NCBI GenBank assembly: GCA_963825505.1
Contig: CAWGTL010000009.1
Span: 62,001-126,000, forward strand
DNA: 64,000 nucleotides
Reading direction: 5' to 3'
DNA from: JBBQSN01 sp963825505
GTDB taxonomy: Bacteria > Actinomycetota > Actinomycetes > Actinomycetales > CAWJMD01
Below, one piece after another: positions 16,798 to 24,415 of this stretch. A model generated the notes under the pieces. The model saw only the letters and a program-made list of their open reading frames with translations, made no database searches and was not told the origin of the DNA. Position 1 is the stretch's first letter. Each line of letters opens with the position of its first letter. Made by a program: the position numbers and the translations under genes.

Positions 16798-17889
16798 ATG
16801 TCCATGACCGGCACCCTCGACCCCGTGGTCGGCGACGTCGTCCCCGCCCGCGGGCGCGACGCCACCAGCCTGTACACCGCCCTGGCCGCCGACATCCGCG
16901 CGAGCGGCCTGCTGCGCCGCCGTCACGCCTACTACTGGACCCGGATGTCGGCGGCGCTCGGGACGTTCGCGGCGCTCTGGTGCGGCTTCGCCTGGCTGGG
17001 CGACTCCTGGCACCAGCTGCTGCTGGCCGGCGCGATGGGGGTCGCCATGACGCAGCTCGGCTTCCTCGGTCACGACGCCGCGCACCGTCAGATCTTCCGA
17101 TCGGGTCCCTGGAACCTGTGGGCCGCACGGGTCCTCGCCATGGCCGCCGGGCTGAGCCACGAGTGGTGGAAGGGCAAGCACAACACCCACCACTCCGCGC
17201 CGAACCAGGAGGGACGCGACCCCGACATCGCTCCCGGGGCCTTCGCGTTCACGCGTGCGGCCGTCGAAGGGCGACGCACCGCCGTGACCCGGTGGCTCGC
17301 GCGGCACCAGGGCTGGTACTTCTTCCCGCTGCTCACGCTGGAAGGGCTCAACCTGCACGTCGCCAGCGTCCGTCCGCTCGTGGCCCGTCAGGCCACCCGC
17401 ACCCAGCGGATCGAGGCCGGGTTGGTGGTGCTGCGGCTGGCGACGTACGTCGTGGCGGTGCTGCTCGTCCTGCCGGCCGACAAGGCCGTCGCGTTCCTCG
17501 CCGTCCAGTCGGCGGTCTTCGGGCTGTGCCTCGGCGGGTCGTTCGCGCCCAACCACATCGGCATGCCCATCGTCCCGGCCGGCTCCCGGATCGACTTCCT
17601 CAGCCGTCAGGTGCTGATGTCCCGCAACGTCCGTGGCGGGGTCTGGGTCGACTTCGCCCTGGGCGGCCTCAACTACCAGATCGAGCACCACCTGTTCCCG
17701 AGCATGCCGCGCCCGAACCTGCGGCTGGCCAGACCGCTCGTGCGGGCCTACTGCGACGCCCACCAGGTGAGCTACACCGAGGTGGGGCTGTTCAGCGCCT
17801 ACCGGACCATCGTCGAGTACCTGAACGACGTCGGTCTGCGCGCACGGGGTCCGTTCGAGTGCCCGATCAGGGTGCAGTACCGCGGCTGA
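16798..17889 (+). CDS. Membrane fatty acid desaturase (acyl-lipid/acyl-CoA type)
   Basis: The 363-residue protein has the three His boxes of membrane desaturases: GHDAAH, KHNTHH and QIEHHLF, with the QIEHH form of front-end/delta-6-like and DesA3-like acyl desaturases. Hydrophobic helices lie between them. The di-iron site made by these His residues uses O2 and electrons to insert a cis double bond into acyl chains at the membrane. GAAGGAG just before ATG 16798 is a strong ribosome-binding site; ATG 16804 is an alternative. The reductase partner is not adjacent. Confidence 0.9.
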   Translation: MSMTGTLDPVVGDVVPARGRDATSLYTALAADIRASGLLRRRHAYYWTRMSAALGTFAALWCGFAWLGDSWHQLLLAGAMGVAMTQLGFLGHDAAHRQIFRSGPWNLWAARVLAMAAGLSHEWWKGKHNTHHSAPNQEGRDPDIAPGAFAFTRAAVEGRRTAVTRWLARHQGWYFFPLLTLEGLNLHVASVRPLVARQATRTQRIEAGLVVLRLATYVVAVLLVLPADKAVAFLAVQSAVFGLCLGGSFAPNHIGMPIVPAGSRIDFLSRQVLMSRNVRGGVWVDFALGGLNYQIEHHLFPSMPRPNLRLARPLVRAYCDAHQVSYTEVGLFSAYRTIVEYLNDVGLRARGPFECPIRVQYRG

Positions 17890-17983
17890 CGCGCGGGCGC
17901 CCTTCTTCTGGGCTGATGTGGCGGGCGCGCTCGCTGCGGTCCGGACCGGCTGAGCCCGGGTCCAGGACCGGCTTCGTGCGCCT

Positions 17984-18898
17984 CTACCAGGTCACCTCGT
18001 CGCAGCCACGGTGGTCCGCGGGCTCCACCTGGAGCGTCGCGTGCGCGATGCCGAACCGCGTCTTCAGCTCCTGCCGGGCGCGGTCCAGGACCTCGTGCGT
18101 GGTGCCGTGCTCGGACGTCACGAGGTGCGCCGTCGCCACGTTCATGCCGGAGGTCAGCTGCCACACGTGCAGGTCGTGCACGTCGCCCACGCCGGGCAGC
18201 GCGGCCAGGGCTGCGGTGATCTCGGTGGGCTCGACGCCCGCCGGCGCGTGCTGCCCGAGCACCGCCAGCACCTCCCGGGCGAGCGCCACGGCGCGGACGA
18301 CGACGAACACGGCGATGGCGAGCGCGATCGCGGTGTCCCACCAGGTCTGCCGCGTCCAGGTCACCAGCGCTCCGGCGACGACCACTCCGAGGGAGCCCAC
18401 GGTGTCGGCGACCACCTCGAGGTACGCGCCCTTGACGTTCAGGCTCTCCTTCGCCCCGGCCCGCAGCAGCACCAGGGCGATCAGGTTCACCACCAGGCCG
18501 ACGGCCCCGACCGCGAGCATCGCGCCGCCCGCCACCTCGGCCTCGGCGCCGATCCGCTGCACCGCCTCGACGGCGATGAAGACCGCCACCCCGAACATCA
18601 CCAGCACCGCGAGTCCGGACGCGAACACCTCCGCGCGGAACGAGCCGTAGGTGCGGCGACCGGTCCGGTCCGGGCGGGTGGCCACCCTGGTGGCCACCAG
18701 CGCGGCGCCCAGCGTGACGACGTCGGCAGCCATGTGGCCGGCGTCGGACAGCAGGGCCAGCGATCCCGACACCAGTCCGGCGACGAGCTCGACGACGAAG
18801 AAGCCCGCGACCAGGACGAACGAGACCGCGAGGCGCCAGCGGTGCCGGCCGCCCGCGCTGGTGGCGACCCCGTGGCCGTGGCCGTGCCCGGTGCTCAT
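17984..18898 (-). CDS. Cation diffusion facilitator (Zn/Co/Cd efflux)
   Basis: The 304-residue CDF transporter begins with a His-rich motif (GHGHGHG) and has six helices. The metal site includes SDAGHMAAD in helix 2. In helix 5, LEVVADTVGSLG replaces the usual His of HxxxD with Glu, a variant common in actinobacterial members. The cytoplasmic end (VHDLHVWQLTSGMNVATAHL) is the CDF C-terminal metal-binding domain. It should export Zn2+ or a similar divalent ion in exchange for protons. A TAGCGT hexamer at 18929-18934 on the minus strand is a plausible -10, followed by a GGGGAC ribosome-binding site. Confidence 0.92.
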   Translation of the reverse strand: MSTGHGHGHGVATSAGGRHRWRLAVSFVLVAGFFVVELVAGLVSGSLALLSDAGHMAADVVTLGAALVATRVATRPDRTGRRTYGSFRAEVFASGLAVLVMFGVAVFIAVEAVQRIGAEAEVAGGAMLAVGAVGLVVNLIALVLLRAGAKESLNVKGAYLEVVADTVGSLGVVVAGALVTWTRQTWWDTAIALAIAVFVVVRAVALAREVLAVLGQHAPAGVEPTEITAALAALPGVGDVHDLHVWQLTSGMNVATAHLVTSEHGTTHEVLDRARQELKTRFGIAHATLQVEPADHRGCDEVTW

Positions 18899-19075
18899 CG
18901 CGGCGTCCCCGGCTCGTCCACGTCGACGACGCTAGGCGAGCGCCCGAGCCGCCGACAACCGGGTGCCGGTCACACCGAGGGTCGGGGACGCACGCGGGCG
19001 CCGCACGGAGCGATGACTTCCGGTCCGGGCCGCGGTCCACCGCCTGACGACCCACGAACCGGAAGGACCCCTGCG

Positions 19076-19690
19076 ATGGCCAAGCTCATCTCCACCCTGT
19101 TCATCTCCGCCGACGGCGTGGCCGAGATCGACCCGGCGTGGCACTTCCCCTACTTCGACGAGAACATGGGCCGCGCGGTCACCGAGGACTACGCCACCAG
19201 CGACGTGCTGCTGATCGGCCGCGAGACCTACGACAGCTTCGCCGGGGCGTGGCCCGATCGCGAGGCCGCCGGCGAGGAGGACGCGCCGATGGCCAAGCAG
19301 CTCGGCGACCTGCGCAAGGTCGTGGTCTCGCGTCAGCCGCTCGAGTTCACCTGGCGCAACTCCGAGCTGCTCGACGGCGACCTCGTGGAGGCCGTCGCGG
19401 CGCTCAAGGCCGACCCCGGCGTCAAGGGGATCCTCGTACCCGGCTCGATCTCGGTCATCCAGCAGCTGCTCGCAGCGGGCCTGGTCGACGAGCTGCGGCT
19501 GCTCGTGCACCCGGTGGCGGCGCGCACCGGTCGCCGGCTCTTCGACGAGGGTGGCGACGCCTACCACCTGTCGGTCGTGGCGAGCGAGGTCTTCCCCACC
19601 GGCGTGATCCGGGTGGTCTACGCGCCGACCGCCCCGCCGGCCCCCGCCGGCTACGACGACGTCAAGGACCAGGTCCCCGACCTGGGCTGA
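19076..19690 (+). CDS. Dihydrofolate reductase family protein (RibD C-terminal-like)
   Basis: The 204-residue product matches the DHFR/RibD_C superfamily: MAKLISTLFISADGVAEI at the start, LLIGRETYDSFAG and ILVPGSISVIQQLLAAGLVDELRLLVHPV. These proteins bind NADPH, but most stand-alone members have unknown substrates, so folate reduction should not be assumed. GGAAGGA nine bases before ATG 19076 is a good ribosome-binding site. It is divergent from the CDF transporter. Confidence 0.85.
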   Translation: MAKLISTLFISADGVAEIDPAWHFPYFDENMGRAVTEDYATSDVLLIGRETYDSFAGAWPDREAAGEEDAPMAKQLGDLRKVVVSRQPLEFTWRNSELLDGDLVEAVAALKADPGVKGILVPGSISVIQQLLAAGLVDELRLLVHPVAARTGRRLFDEGGDAYHLSVVASEVFPTGVIRVVYAPTAPPAPAGYDDVKDQVPDLG

Positions 19691-19724
19691 CCGCCGTCGG
19701 GATGCGGGCCCGCGACGGCCTGCC

Positions 19725-19730
19725 TACGGT
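19725..19730 (+). promoter_or_regulatory. Predicted -10 element of a leaderless promoter (small protein at 19737)
   Basis: TACGGT ends six bases before ATG 19737, with no Shine-Dalgarno sequence. Confidence 0.5.
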
Positions 19731-19736
19731 CCGAGG

Positions 19737-20051
19737 ATGGCGACAGGACGAACTCCCCCGAAGGGGGTCCAGCAGGTCGGACGGCGGGCGGTGCGCTGGA
19801 TCGACGAGGGCAGGGCCGGACGGAGCTTCACCGACGTCGGACGCCGCCGCGCCCACCAGCTCGCGGACGGCGACACCGTCTCCGACGCCGACGTGAAGAA
19901 GATGAAGGCGTACTTCGCGCGCCACTCCGTCGACAAGCAGGCCGACGGCTTCACGCGCGGCACGAAGGGCTTCCCGTCCCCGGGCCGGGTCGCGTGGGAC
20001 GCCTGGGGTGGCGACGCCGGCGAGCGCTGGGTCCGCGGCATCGACGTCTGA
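19737..20051 (+). CDS. Small conserved protein with a PSPGRVAW..WGGDAG motif, function unknown
   Basis: The 104-residue basic protein has two parts: an N-terminal RRAVRWIDEGRAG segment and a C-terminal DVKKMKAYFARHSVDKQ followed by FPSPGRVAWDAWGGDAGERW. The second part recalls short modules found in phage-encoded and other bacterial proteins, where KMxAYFARH and PSxGRIAW..WGGD recur. That resemblance is from memory and cannot be tested here. No membrane segment or catalytic motif is seen. It has its own leaderless-type promoter. Confidence 0.6.
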   Translation: MATGRTPPKGVQQVGRRAVRWIDEGRAGRSFTDVGRRRAHQLADGDTVSDADVKKMKAYFARHSVDKQADGFTRGTKGFPSPGRVAWDAWGGDAGERWVRGIDV

Positions 20052-20128
20052 TCCGAGCAGCGGGGCTCGTCCGGGTCGCTGGGTGCATCCCGTGCCACGG
20101 CAGCCACGGATCCACCGAGGGAGGCGGG

Positions 20129-20746
20129 TCACCCGCCGGCGGTGGCAGGGCCCGCTGCCGGCCGAGGAGCGGCGGCCCGGTGGGCGGCCTCCAGCACCAG
20201 CCGCAGCGGCGCCGGCACGCGGTCGAGCGCGACCTGCTCCGCGAGCGCCGCCGCGAACCGGGCCTTGCGTCCCGACGTGGTGCCCGCGAACCGGTGCAGC
20301 TGGTCGTGCAGCGGGCGGTCGCGCTGCGCGGGCTGGTGCCGGAACGTCTCCAGGCGCAGCAGCTCGCCCTGCGCTGCCACCACGTCGACCACCACGTCGA
20401 CGCCGACCGCGCGGATCAGCTCGTCCTCGAGGTCGTCGTCGCACACGTGGAAGTCGCACGCCGCCAGGTCGTCCCTGGTCGCGACGTCGTGACCGCGCCG
20501 GCGCAGGGCGCCGACGACGAACCGCACCTCGGGCGCGTCGCACAGACCGACCACCGCCGGGCGCGCCGGGTCGGCGGCGACCGCCGCCAGGTGGCGCGCG
20601 ACGTTCGTGACGCCCTCCATCGAGACCACCTCGACCGACGGGGAGCCGAGGCCGAGCCGCCGAGCCAGCACGCGCAGCGCCGCCACGTCGCTGCGCCCCT
20701 CGACCAGGACGACGCAGCCGGTGCCCGCGTTCGCGACGGCTTCCAC
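20129..20746 (-). CDS. Stand-alone TOPRIM (OLD-family type) protein
   Basis: The 205-residue protein begins with CVVLVEGRSDVAALRVLARRL, the TOPRIM Glu motif. VVGLCDAPE and FHVCDDDLEDELIRAVG supply the acidic residues. This order (E, then DxxE, then D-LEDEL) matches the C-terminal nuclease half of OLD-family proteins, here without an ABC-type ATPase domain. Such proteins may cleave DNA or transfer nucleotides. GTG 20746 is chosen because GAGGA lies eight bases upstream; a TTG at 20782 would add 12 residues. No ATPase or helicase partner is adjacent. Confidence 0.7.
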   Translation of the reverse strand: MEAVANAGTGCVVLVEGRSDVAALRVLARRLGLGSPSVEVVSMEGVTNVARHLAAVAADPARPAVVGLCDAPEVRFVVGALRRRGHDVATRDDLAACDFHVCDDDLEDELIRAVGVDVVVDVVAAQGELLRLETFRHQPAQRDRPLHDQLHRFAGTTSGRKARFAAALAEQVALDRVPAPLRLVLEAAHRAAAPRPAAGPATAGG

Positions 20747-20844
20747 GTGGTCGATCCTCGGTGCGGACCGCGGCTGGGGCAACGGCGTTCCCGTGGATCA
20801 CCCCACGGATGGCGCCGCGCGCGTGCGCGGGTGAGGATCGCGAG

Positions 20845-21162
20845 GTGGCGGGCGGTGGAGCAGAGGGCAGTGACGGCCCGGAGACGACCGACGACGGCCG
20901 GTACCTGGTCATCGACGGACGCCGGTGGCGCGCCACCGACCCTGCCATCCCCGAGGACCGTCGGCGCGAGCTCACGAAGGTGCTGATGGCGTGGCGGCGC
21001 GAGGTGGGGCGGTCCAAGGGCACCGACGGCGAGCGGGCCGCTCGGGCCGGGGTCCAGGCCGCCAAGGTCGCCCTCGGCGAACGCGGGACGCCGTGGTGGG
21101 AGCAGTCGGACGACGAGCGCCGGGCGCGCTGGGAGACCGACCCGCCCGCCCCTCCCGCCTGA
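20845..21162 (+). CDS. Small conserved actinobacterial protein (DGRYLVIDGRRWR type), function unknown
   Basis: The 105-residue product starts at GTG 20845 with GAGGA eight bases upstream. It has GRYLVIDGRRWRATDPAIPE, then a charged helix (LTKVLMAWRREVGR...AARAGVQAAKVALGERG) and PWWEQSDDERRARWE. I recall such proteins as common hypothetical proteins in actinobacteria, sometimes labelled as Tol-related without evidence. It is soluble and highly charged. No function is assigned. Confidence 0.7.
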   Translation: MAGGGAEGSDGPETTDDGRYLVIDGRRWRATDPAIPEDRRRELTKVLMAWRREVGRSKGTDGERAARAGVQAAKVALGERGTPWWEQSDDERRARWETDPPAPPA

Positions 21163-21219
21163 GCGGCGACTCCCCGGGGCTCGTGCATCCACCGGGCGCG
21201 GTCGGGCAGAAGTGCGGAC

Positions 21220-21759
21220 ATGGACGAGAACGGCTCCCCCTCGGCGGTCCTCACCCTGTACACCCTGGACGGGAACGGTGACCTGCTGGCGCTGCGCCGC
21301 GCCTTCCGGCACCGCGACGCCGGCGGCGCCTGGTTGCCGGCGCTGCACGCCCACCAGGAGCCCGACGAGGACCCGGTCGAGGCCGCGCGGCGGATCGCGC
21401 TGTCCAGCCTGGGCCTGCGGCTGCACACGGTGCGCGTCGTCGAGGAGGCCGCGACCCGCGCGACGCCGTGGTGCCCGCGATCGCCCGCGGAGGTGGGACC
21501 CGTCCTGATCGCCTCCACCGGCCGCCGCGTGGTCACGCCCGACCCGACGCTGTTCGACGACGCCGACTGGGTCGGTGGCGCGGCGGTGAAGCCACCCGTG
21601 CCCTCTCCGGGCCTCGCCTCGCTGTGGCGGACGGCGTCCGCCGACGTCCGCGCCGGTGGTCTGCTGAGCCCGCTCGCCGTCAGGTGTCCTGGCGCACCAG
21701 CGTCAGCACCTCGTCGCGCACCGTCTCCATCGTCGCGGTGTCCACGGCCTCGACGTTGA
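21220..21759 (+). CDS. Nudix-like protein with a degenerate Nudix box
   Basis: The 179-residue frame has AVLTLYTLDGNGDLLALRR near the start and HQEPDEDPVEAARRIALSSLGL at about 46-67. The latter has the outline of a Nudix box (GxxxxxExxxxAAxREL), but the catalytic REUXEE core is replaced by RIALSSL, so hydrolase activity is doubtful. The last 80 bases overlap the convergent phosphomannomutase gene, and the end (after LLSPLAV) becomes Pro/Arg/Ser-rich, so the true C-terminus is weakly supported. Start ATG 21220 is the only good candidate. Confidence 0.5.
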   Translation: MDENGSPSAVLTLYTLDGNGDLLALRRAFRHRDAGGAWLPALHAHQEPDEDPVEAARRIALSSLGLRLHTVRVVEEAATRATPWCPRSPAEVGPVLIASTGRRVVTPDPTLFDDADWVGGAAVKPPVPSPGLASLWRTASADVRAGGLLSPLAVRCPGAPASAPRRAPSPSSRCPRPRR

Positions 21760-23113
21760 GCCGCAGCAGCGGCTCGGTGTTGGAGCCGCGCAGGTTGAAC
21801 CACCACCTCGGACCGTCCGCGCCGTCCCGGGCGGGTCCGGTGACCGTGAGCCCGTCGAGGCTGTCGAAGCCGCCGCGACCGTCGAACGCCGCACGGACCC
21901 TGGCCACCGCGGACGGCACGTCCTCGACGCGCGAGTTGATCTCGCCGCTGCCTGCGTACCGCTCGTAGCCGGCGGCAAGCTGCGAGATCGGGACGTGCGA
22001 GTCCTGCAGCGCTGCCAGCACGTGCAGCGCCGCGAGCATGCCGGTGTCGGCTCCCCAGAACTCGCGGAAGTAGTAGTGGGCGGAGTGCTCGCCGCCGAAG
22101 ACGGCTCCGCTGGAGGCCATCTCGGCCTTGATGAACGAGTGGCCCACGCGGGTGCGCAACGGCGTGCCGCCCGCTTCGGTCACCATCTCCGGGACGGCGA
22201 GCGAGGTGATCAGGTTGTGGATCACCACCGGCTCGCGTCCGGCGGCCCGCTCCTTGGCCACCTCGCGCACCGCCACCATCGCCGTCACCGCGCTCGGGCT
22301 CACCGGTCCGCCCAGCTCGTCCACCACGCAGCAGCGGTCGGCGTCGCCGTCGAAGGCCAGCCCGACGTCGGCGCCGTGCTCCACCACCGCGGCTTGCAGA
22401 TCGCGCAGGTTCTCCGGCTCGAGCGGATTGGCCTCGTGGTTCGGGAAGCTGCCGTCGAGCTCGAAGTACAGCGGCACCAGCTCGATCGGAAGGGGCTCGA
22501 GACCGGCGGCGCGCCCGAACACCGCCGGCACGGTGTGGCCGGCCATCCCGTTCCCCGCGTCGACGACCACCTTGAGACGGCGCCCGCCGGACAGGTCGAC
22601 GAGTCCGCGGAGGTGCTCGGCGTAGCCGCGCAGGAGGTCACGATCCTCGCGCGTGCCACGGTCGGCCGCCTCCGGCACGCCGTCGGCGAGGTAGCGCTCC
22701 GCGCGATCACGCACCGTGGCGAGGCCGGTGTCCTGGCCGACGGCCCGCGCACCGGGCCGGCAGACCTTGATGCCGTTGTACCGCGCGGGGTTGTGCGACG
22801 CGGTGAACATCGCTCCGGGGCAGTCGAGGACGCCACTGGCGTAGTAGAGCCCGTCCGTCGAGGCCAGGCCGATGAGCACGACGTCTCTCCCGCGCGCGGT
22901 GACGCCGTCGGCGAAGGCGTCGACCAGAGCACCCGAGGACGGTCGCATGTCGTGCCCGATGACGAAGGGCCTACCCGCCACGCCGAGCACGTCGGCGCAC
23001 GCGGCACCGAGAGCGGTCGCCTCGCGCGGACCCCACTCGTCCGGCACCACGCCGCGCACGTCGTAGGCCTTGACGACCGCGCTCAGGTCCGGTCGTTCTG
23101 CGTCGTTCGGCAT
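21680..23113 (-). CDS. manB: Phosphomannomutase/phosphoglucomutase
   Basis: The 477-residue enzyme has all four loops of the alpha-D-phosphohexomutase family: catalytic phosphoserine loop TASHNP (Ser106), metal loop DGDADR, sugar-specificity loop GGEHSAHYYF and phosphate loop RGSNTEPLLR. The GEHSAHYYF form with SAH is typical of bifunctional PMM/PGM. It converts mannose-6-P to mannose-1-P or glucose-6-P to glucose-1-P, feeding GDP-mannose for mannosylation. ATG 23113 gives the family length. Some 7-15 kb away lie a GT87-type and a GT2 glycosyltransferase that could use its products. Confidence 0.93.
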   Translation of the reverse strand: MPNDAERPDLSAVVKAYDVRGVVPDEWGPREATALGAACADVLGVAGRPFVIGHDMRPSSGALVDAFADGVTARGRDVVLIGLASTDGLYYASGVLDCPGAMFTASHNPARYNGIKVCRPGARAVGQDTGLATVRDRAERYLADGVPEAADRGTREDRDLLRGYAEHLRGLVDLSGGRRLKVVVDAGNGMAGHTVPAVFGRAAGLEPLPIELVPLYFELDGSFPNHEANPLEPENLRDLQAAVVEHGADVGLAFDGDADRCCVVDELGGPVSPSAVTAMVAVREVAKERAAGREPVVIHNLITSLAVPEMVTEAGGTPLRTRVGHSFIKAEMASSGAVFGGEHSAHYYFREFWGADTGMLAALHVLAALQDSHVPISQLAAGYERYAGSGEINSRVEDVPSAVARVRAAFDGRGGFDSLDGLTVTGPARDGADGPRWWFNLRGSNTEPLLRLNVEAVDTATMETVRDEVLTLVRQDT

Positions 23114-23120
23114 GGCCCGC

Positions 23121-23126
23121 AGGTTA
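23121..23126 (-). promoter_or_regulatory. Predicted -10 element of a leaderless promoter (manB)
   Basis: On the minus strand TAACCT ends seven bases before ATG 23113, with no Shine-Dalgarno sequence. Confidence 0.45.
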
Positions 23127-23243
23127 TCCGGGGGCCGCGAGAGCACGGGCACGGCCCGACGCGCTCCGTAGCCTCGCCGCACGACGTCCCCCCGTCGTGA
23201 CGGCTCCACCGACGACCACCTCGCGGGCTGGCACCATCAGGGC

Positions 23244-23387
23244 GTGCACCCCCACCACCACGGCTCCTTCGACCAGCCGCTGCGGCTGCGATGGGTCTAC
23301 CTGCACGTGGTCGGCGAGCTGGCCCAGCACGCCGGCCACGCCGACATCCTGCGCGAGCAGGTGCTCGCGGCCGACCGCGCGCGCTGA
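23244..23387 (+). pseudogene. C-terminal fragment of a DinB/DUF664-type protein
   Basis: The 47-residue frame from GTG 23244 to TGA 23387 reads LRLRWVYLHVVGELAQHAGHADILREQ. This is the conserved last helix of DUF664/DinB-like proteins, whose full length is about 165 residues. The frame is open only back to TAG 23169 and the upstream part shows no further homology, so the helical bundle is missing. It is best read as a gene remnant. A small expressed protein cannot be excluded. Confidence 0.55.
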
Positions 23388-23414
23388 GACGAACGACAGG
23401 GACGCCGCGCCGGC

Positions 23415-24350
23415 TCAGGGCACCAGCACCACCTTGCCGCGGGCCGTCCCCGACGCGAGGTGCGCGTGCGCGGCGCGCACGTCGTCCAGCGCGAACGTCC
23501 GGTCGACCTGGACGGTCATCCGCCCCTCGGCTGCCAGCGCCACCAGCGCGGCGCGGGCGGCGGACCGGACCTGCGTGCCGGGGTCGGCGCCGGGTCCGCC
23601 CCCGAGCAGCCGGATGCCGAGCCCGGGCGCCCGGGCGAACGCCGCCACCGTGGCGATCCGGTCCCGGTCGGGCACCAGGGCGAGGCTGACGTCGACCGCC
23701 TCGTCGGTGCCCACCGCGTCGAGCGCCACGTCGACGCCATCGGGAGCGAGGTCCCGGACCCGCTCGAGGAGACCGTCGCCGTACGGCACCGGCTCGCCGC
23801 CGAGCTCGCGCACGTCGTCCTGACGACCCGGACCGGCGGTGCCGATGACGCGGGCGCCCCGGTGCACGAGCAGCTGGACGGCCGCGGAGCCCACGCCGCC
23901 CGACGCACCGTGCAGCAGGACCGTCTCGCCCGGCGCGACCGCGGTGGCGTGCAGCAGGTGCGCGGCCGTCACGCCCGTGAGCAGCAGGCCCGCAGCCTGC
24001 TCCGCGGTGAGCGTCTGCGGCCGGAGGAAGACGTCCTCCTCGCCGACCAGCACCTGCTCCGCGTACCCCCCGACGACGCGGTAGGCGATGACCTCGTCGC
24101 CGACGGCGAACCGGTCGACGCCGGCGCCCACCGCCGACACGACCCCCGCGACCTCGGAGCCCAACCGCTTGGGCAGGGCGGCCGCGTCGGTGCCGAAGGT
24201 CCCGTCGTAGGACTTGCGGTCGGCCGGGTTCACCCCGGCGGCACGGACGTCGACGACCACCTCCGCGTGACCTGGCTGCGGCGCCTCGACGTCGACCACC
24301 TCGAGGACCTCGGGCCCGCCGTACCCCGTCGCCACCACCGCTCTGCCCAT
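23415..24350 (-). CDS. Zinc-independent quinone oxidoreductase/alcohol dehydrogenase-like (MDR family)
   Basis: The 311-residue medium-chain reductase has the GroES-like half (VRAAGVNPADRK, LGSEVAGVVSAVG, FAVGDEVIAY) and the Rossmann half with LLHGASGGVGSAAVQLL, the NADPH-binding motif of quinone oxidoreductases (AASGGVG type). The zinc-binding Cys/His of alcohol dehydrogenases are absent, so it belongs to the QOR branch. It would reduce quinones or enals with NADPH in the cytoplasm. The end FALDDVRAAHAHLASG..GKVVLVP is typical. It is divergent from the methyltransferase gene. Confidence 0.9.
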   Translation of the reverse strand: MGRAVVATGYGGPEVLEVVDVEAPQPGHAEVVVDVRAAGVNPADRKSYDGTFGTDAAALPKRLGSEVAGVVSAVGAGVDRFAVGDEVIAYRVVGGYAEQVLVGEEDVFLRPQTLTAEQAAGLLLTGVTAAHLLHATAVAPGETVLLHGASGGVGSAAVQLLVHRGARVIGTAGPGRQDDVRELGGEPVPYGDGLLERVRDLAPDGVDVALDAVGTDEAVDVSLALVPDRDRIATVAAFARAPGLGIRLLGGGPGADPGTQVRSAARAALVALAAEGRMTVQVDRTFALDDVRAAHAHLASGTARGKVVLVP

Positions 24351-24403
24351 GCCGGGCCAACCCCGGTGCGGGGAGGCGAATTCCGGGACTGCCCCGCCTC
24401 GGG

Positions 24404-24409
24404 CAGACT
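24404..24409 (+). promoter_or_regulatory. Predicted -10 element of a leaderless promoter (methyltransferase)
   Basis: CAGACT lies six bases before GTG 24416. Confidence 0.4.
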
Positions 24410-24415
24410 CGGGCG

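Noticed and set aside
12858..16895. A 1345-codon open frame on the minus strand
   Set aside because: It runs antisense through the kinase, kelch-like and galM genes, is dominated by Arg/Pro/Gly, and has no family motif. GC-rich DNA often leaves such frames open.
20747..20782. TTG 20782 as the start of the TOPRIM gene
   Set aside because: GTG 20746 has GAGGA at good spacing, while the TTG has only a weak site and adds residues not resembling the family.
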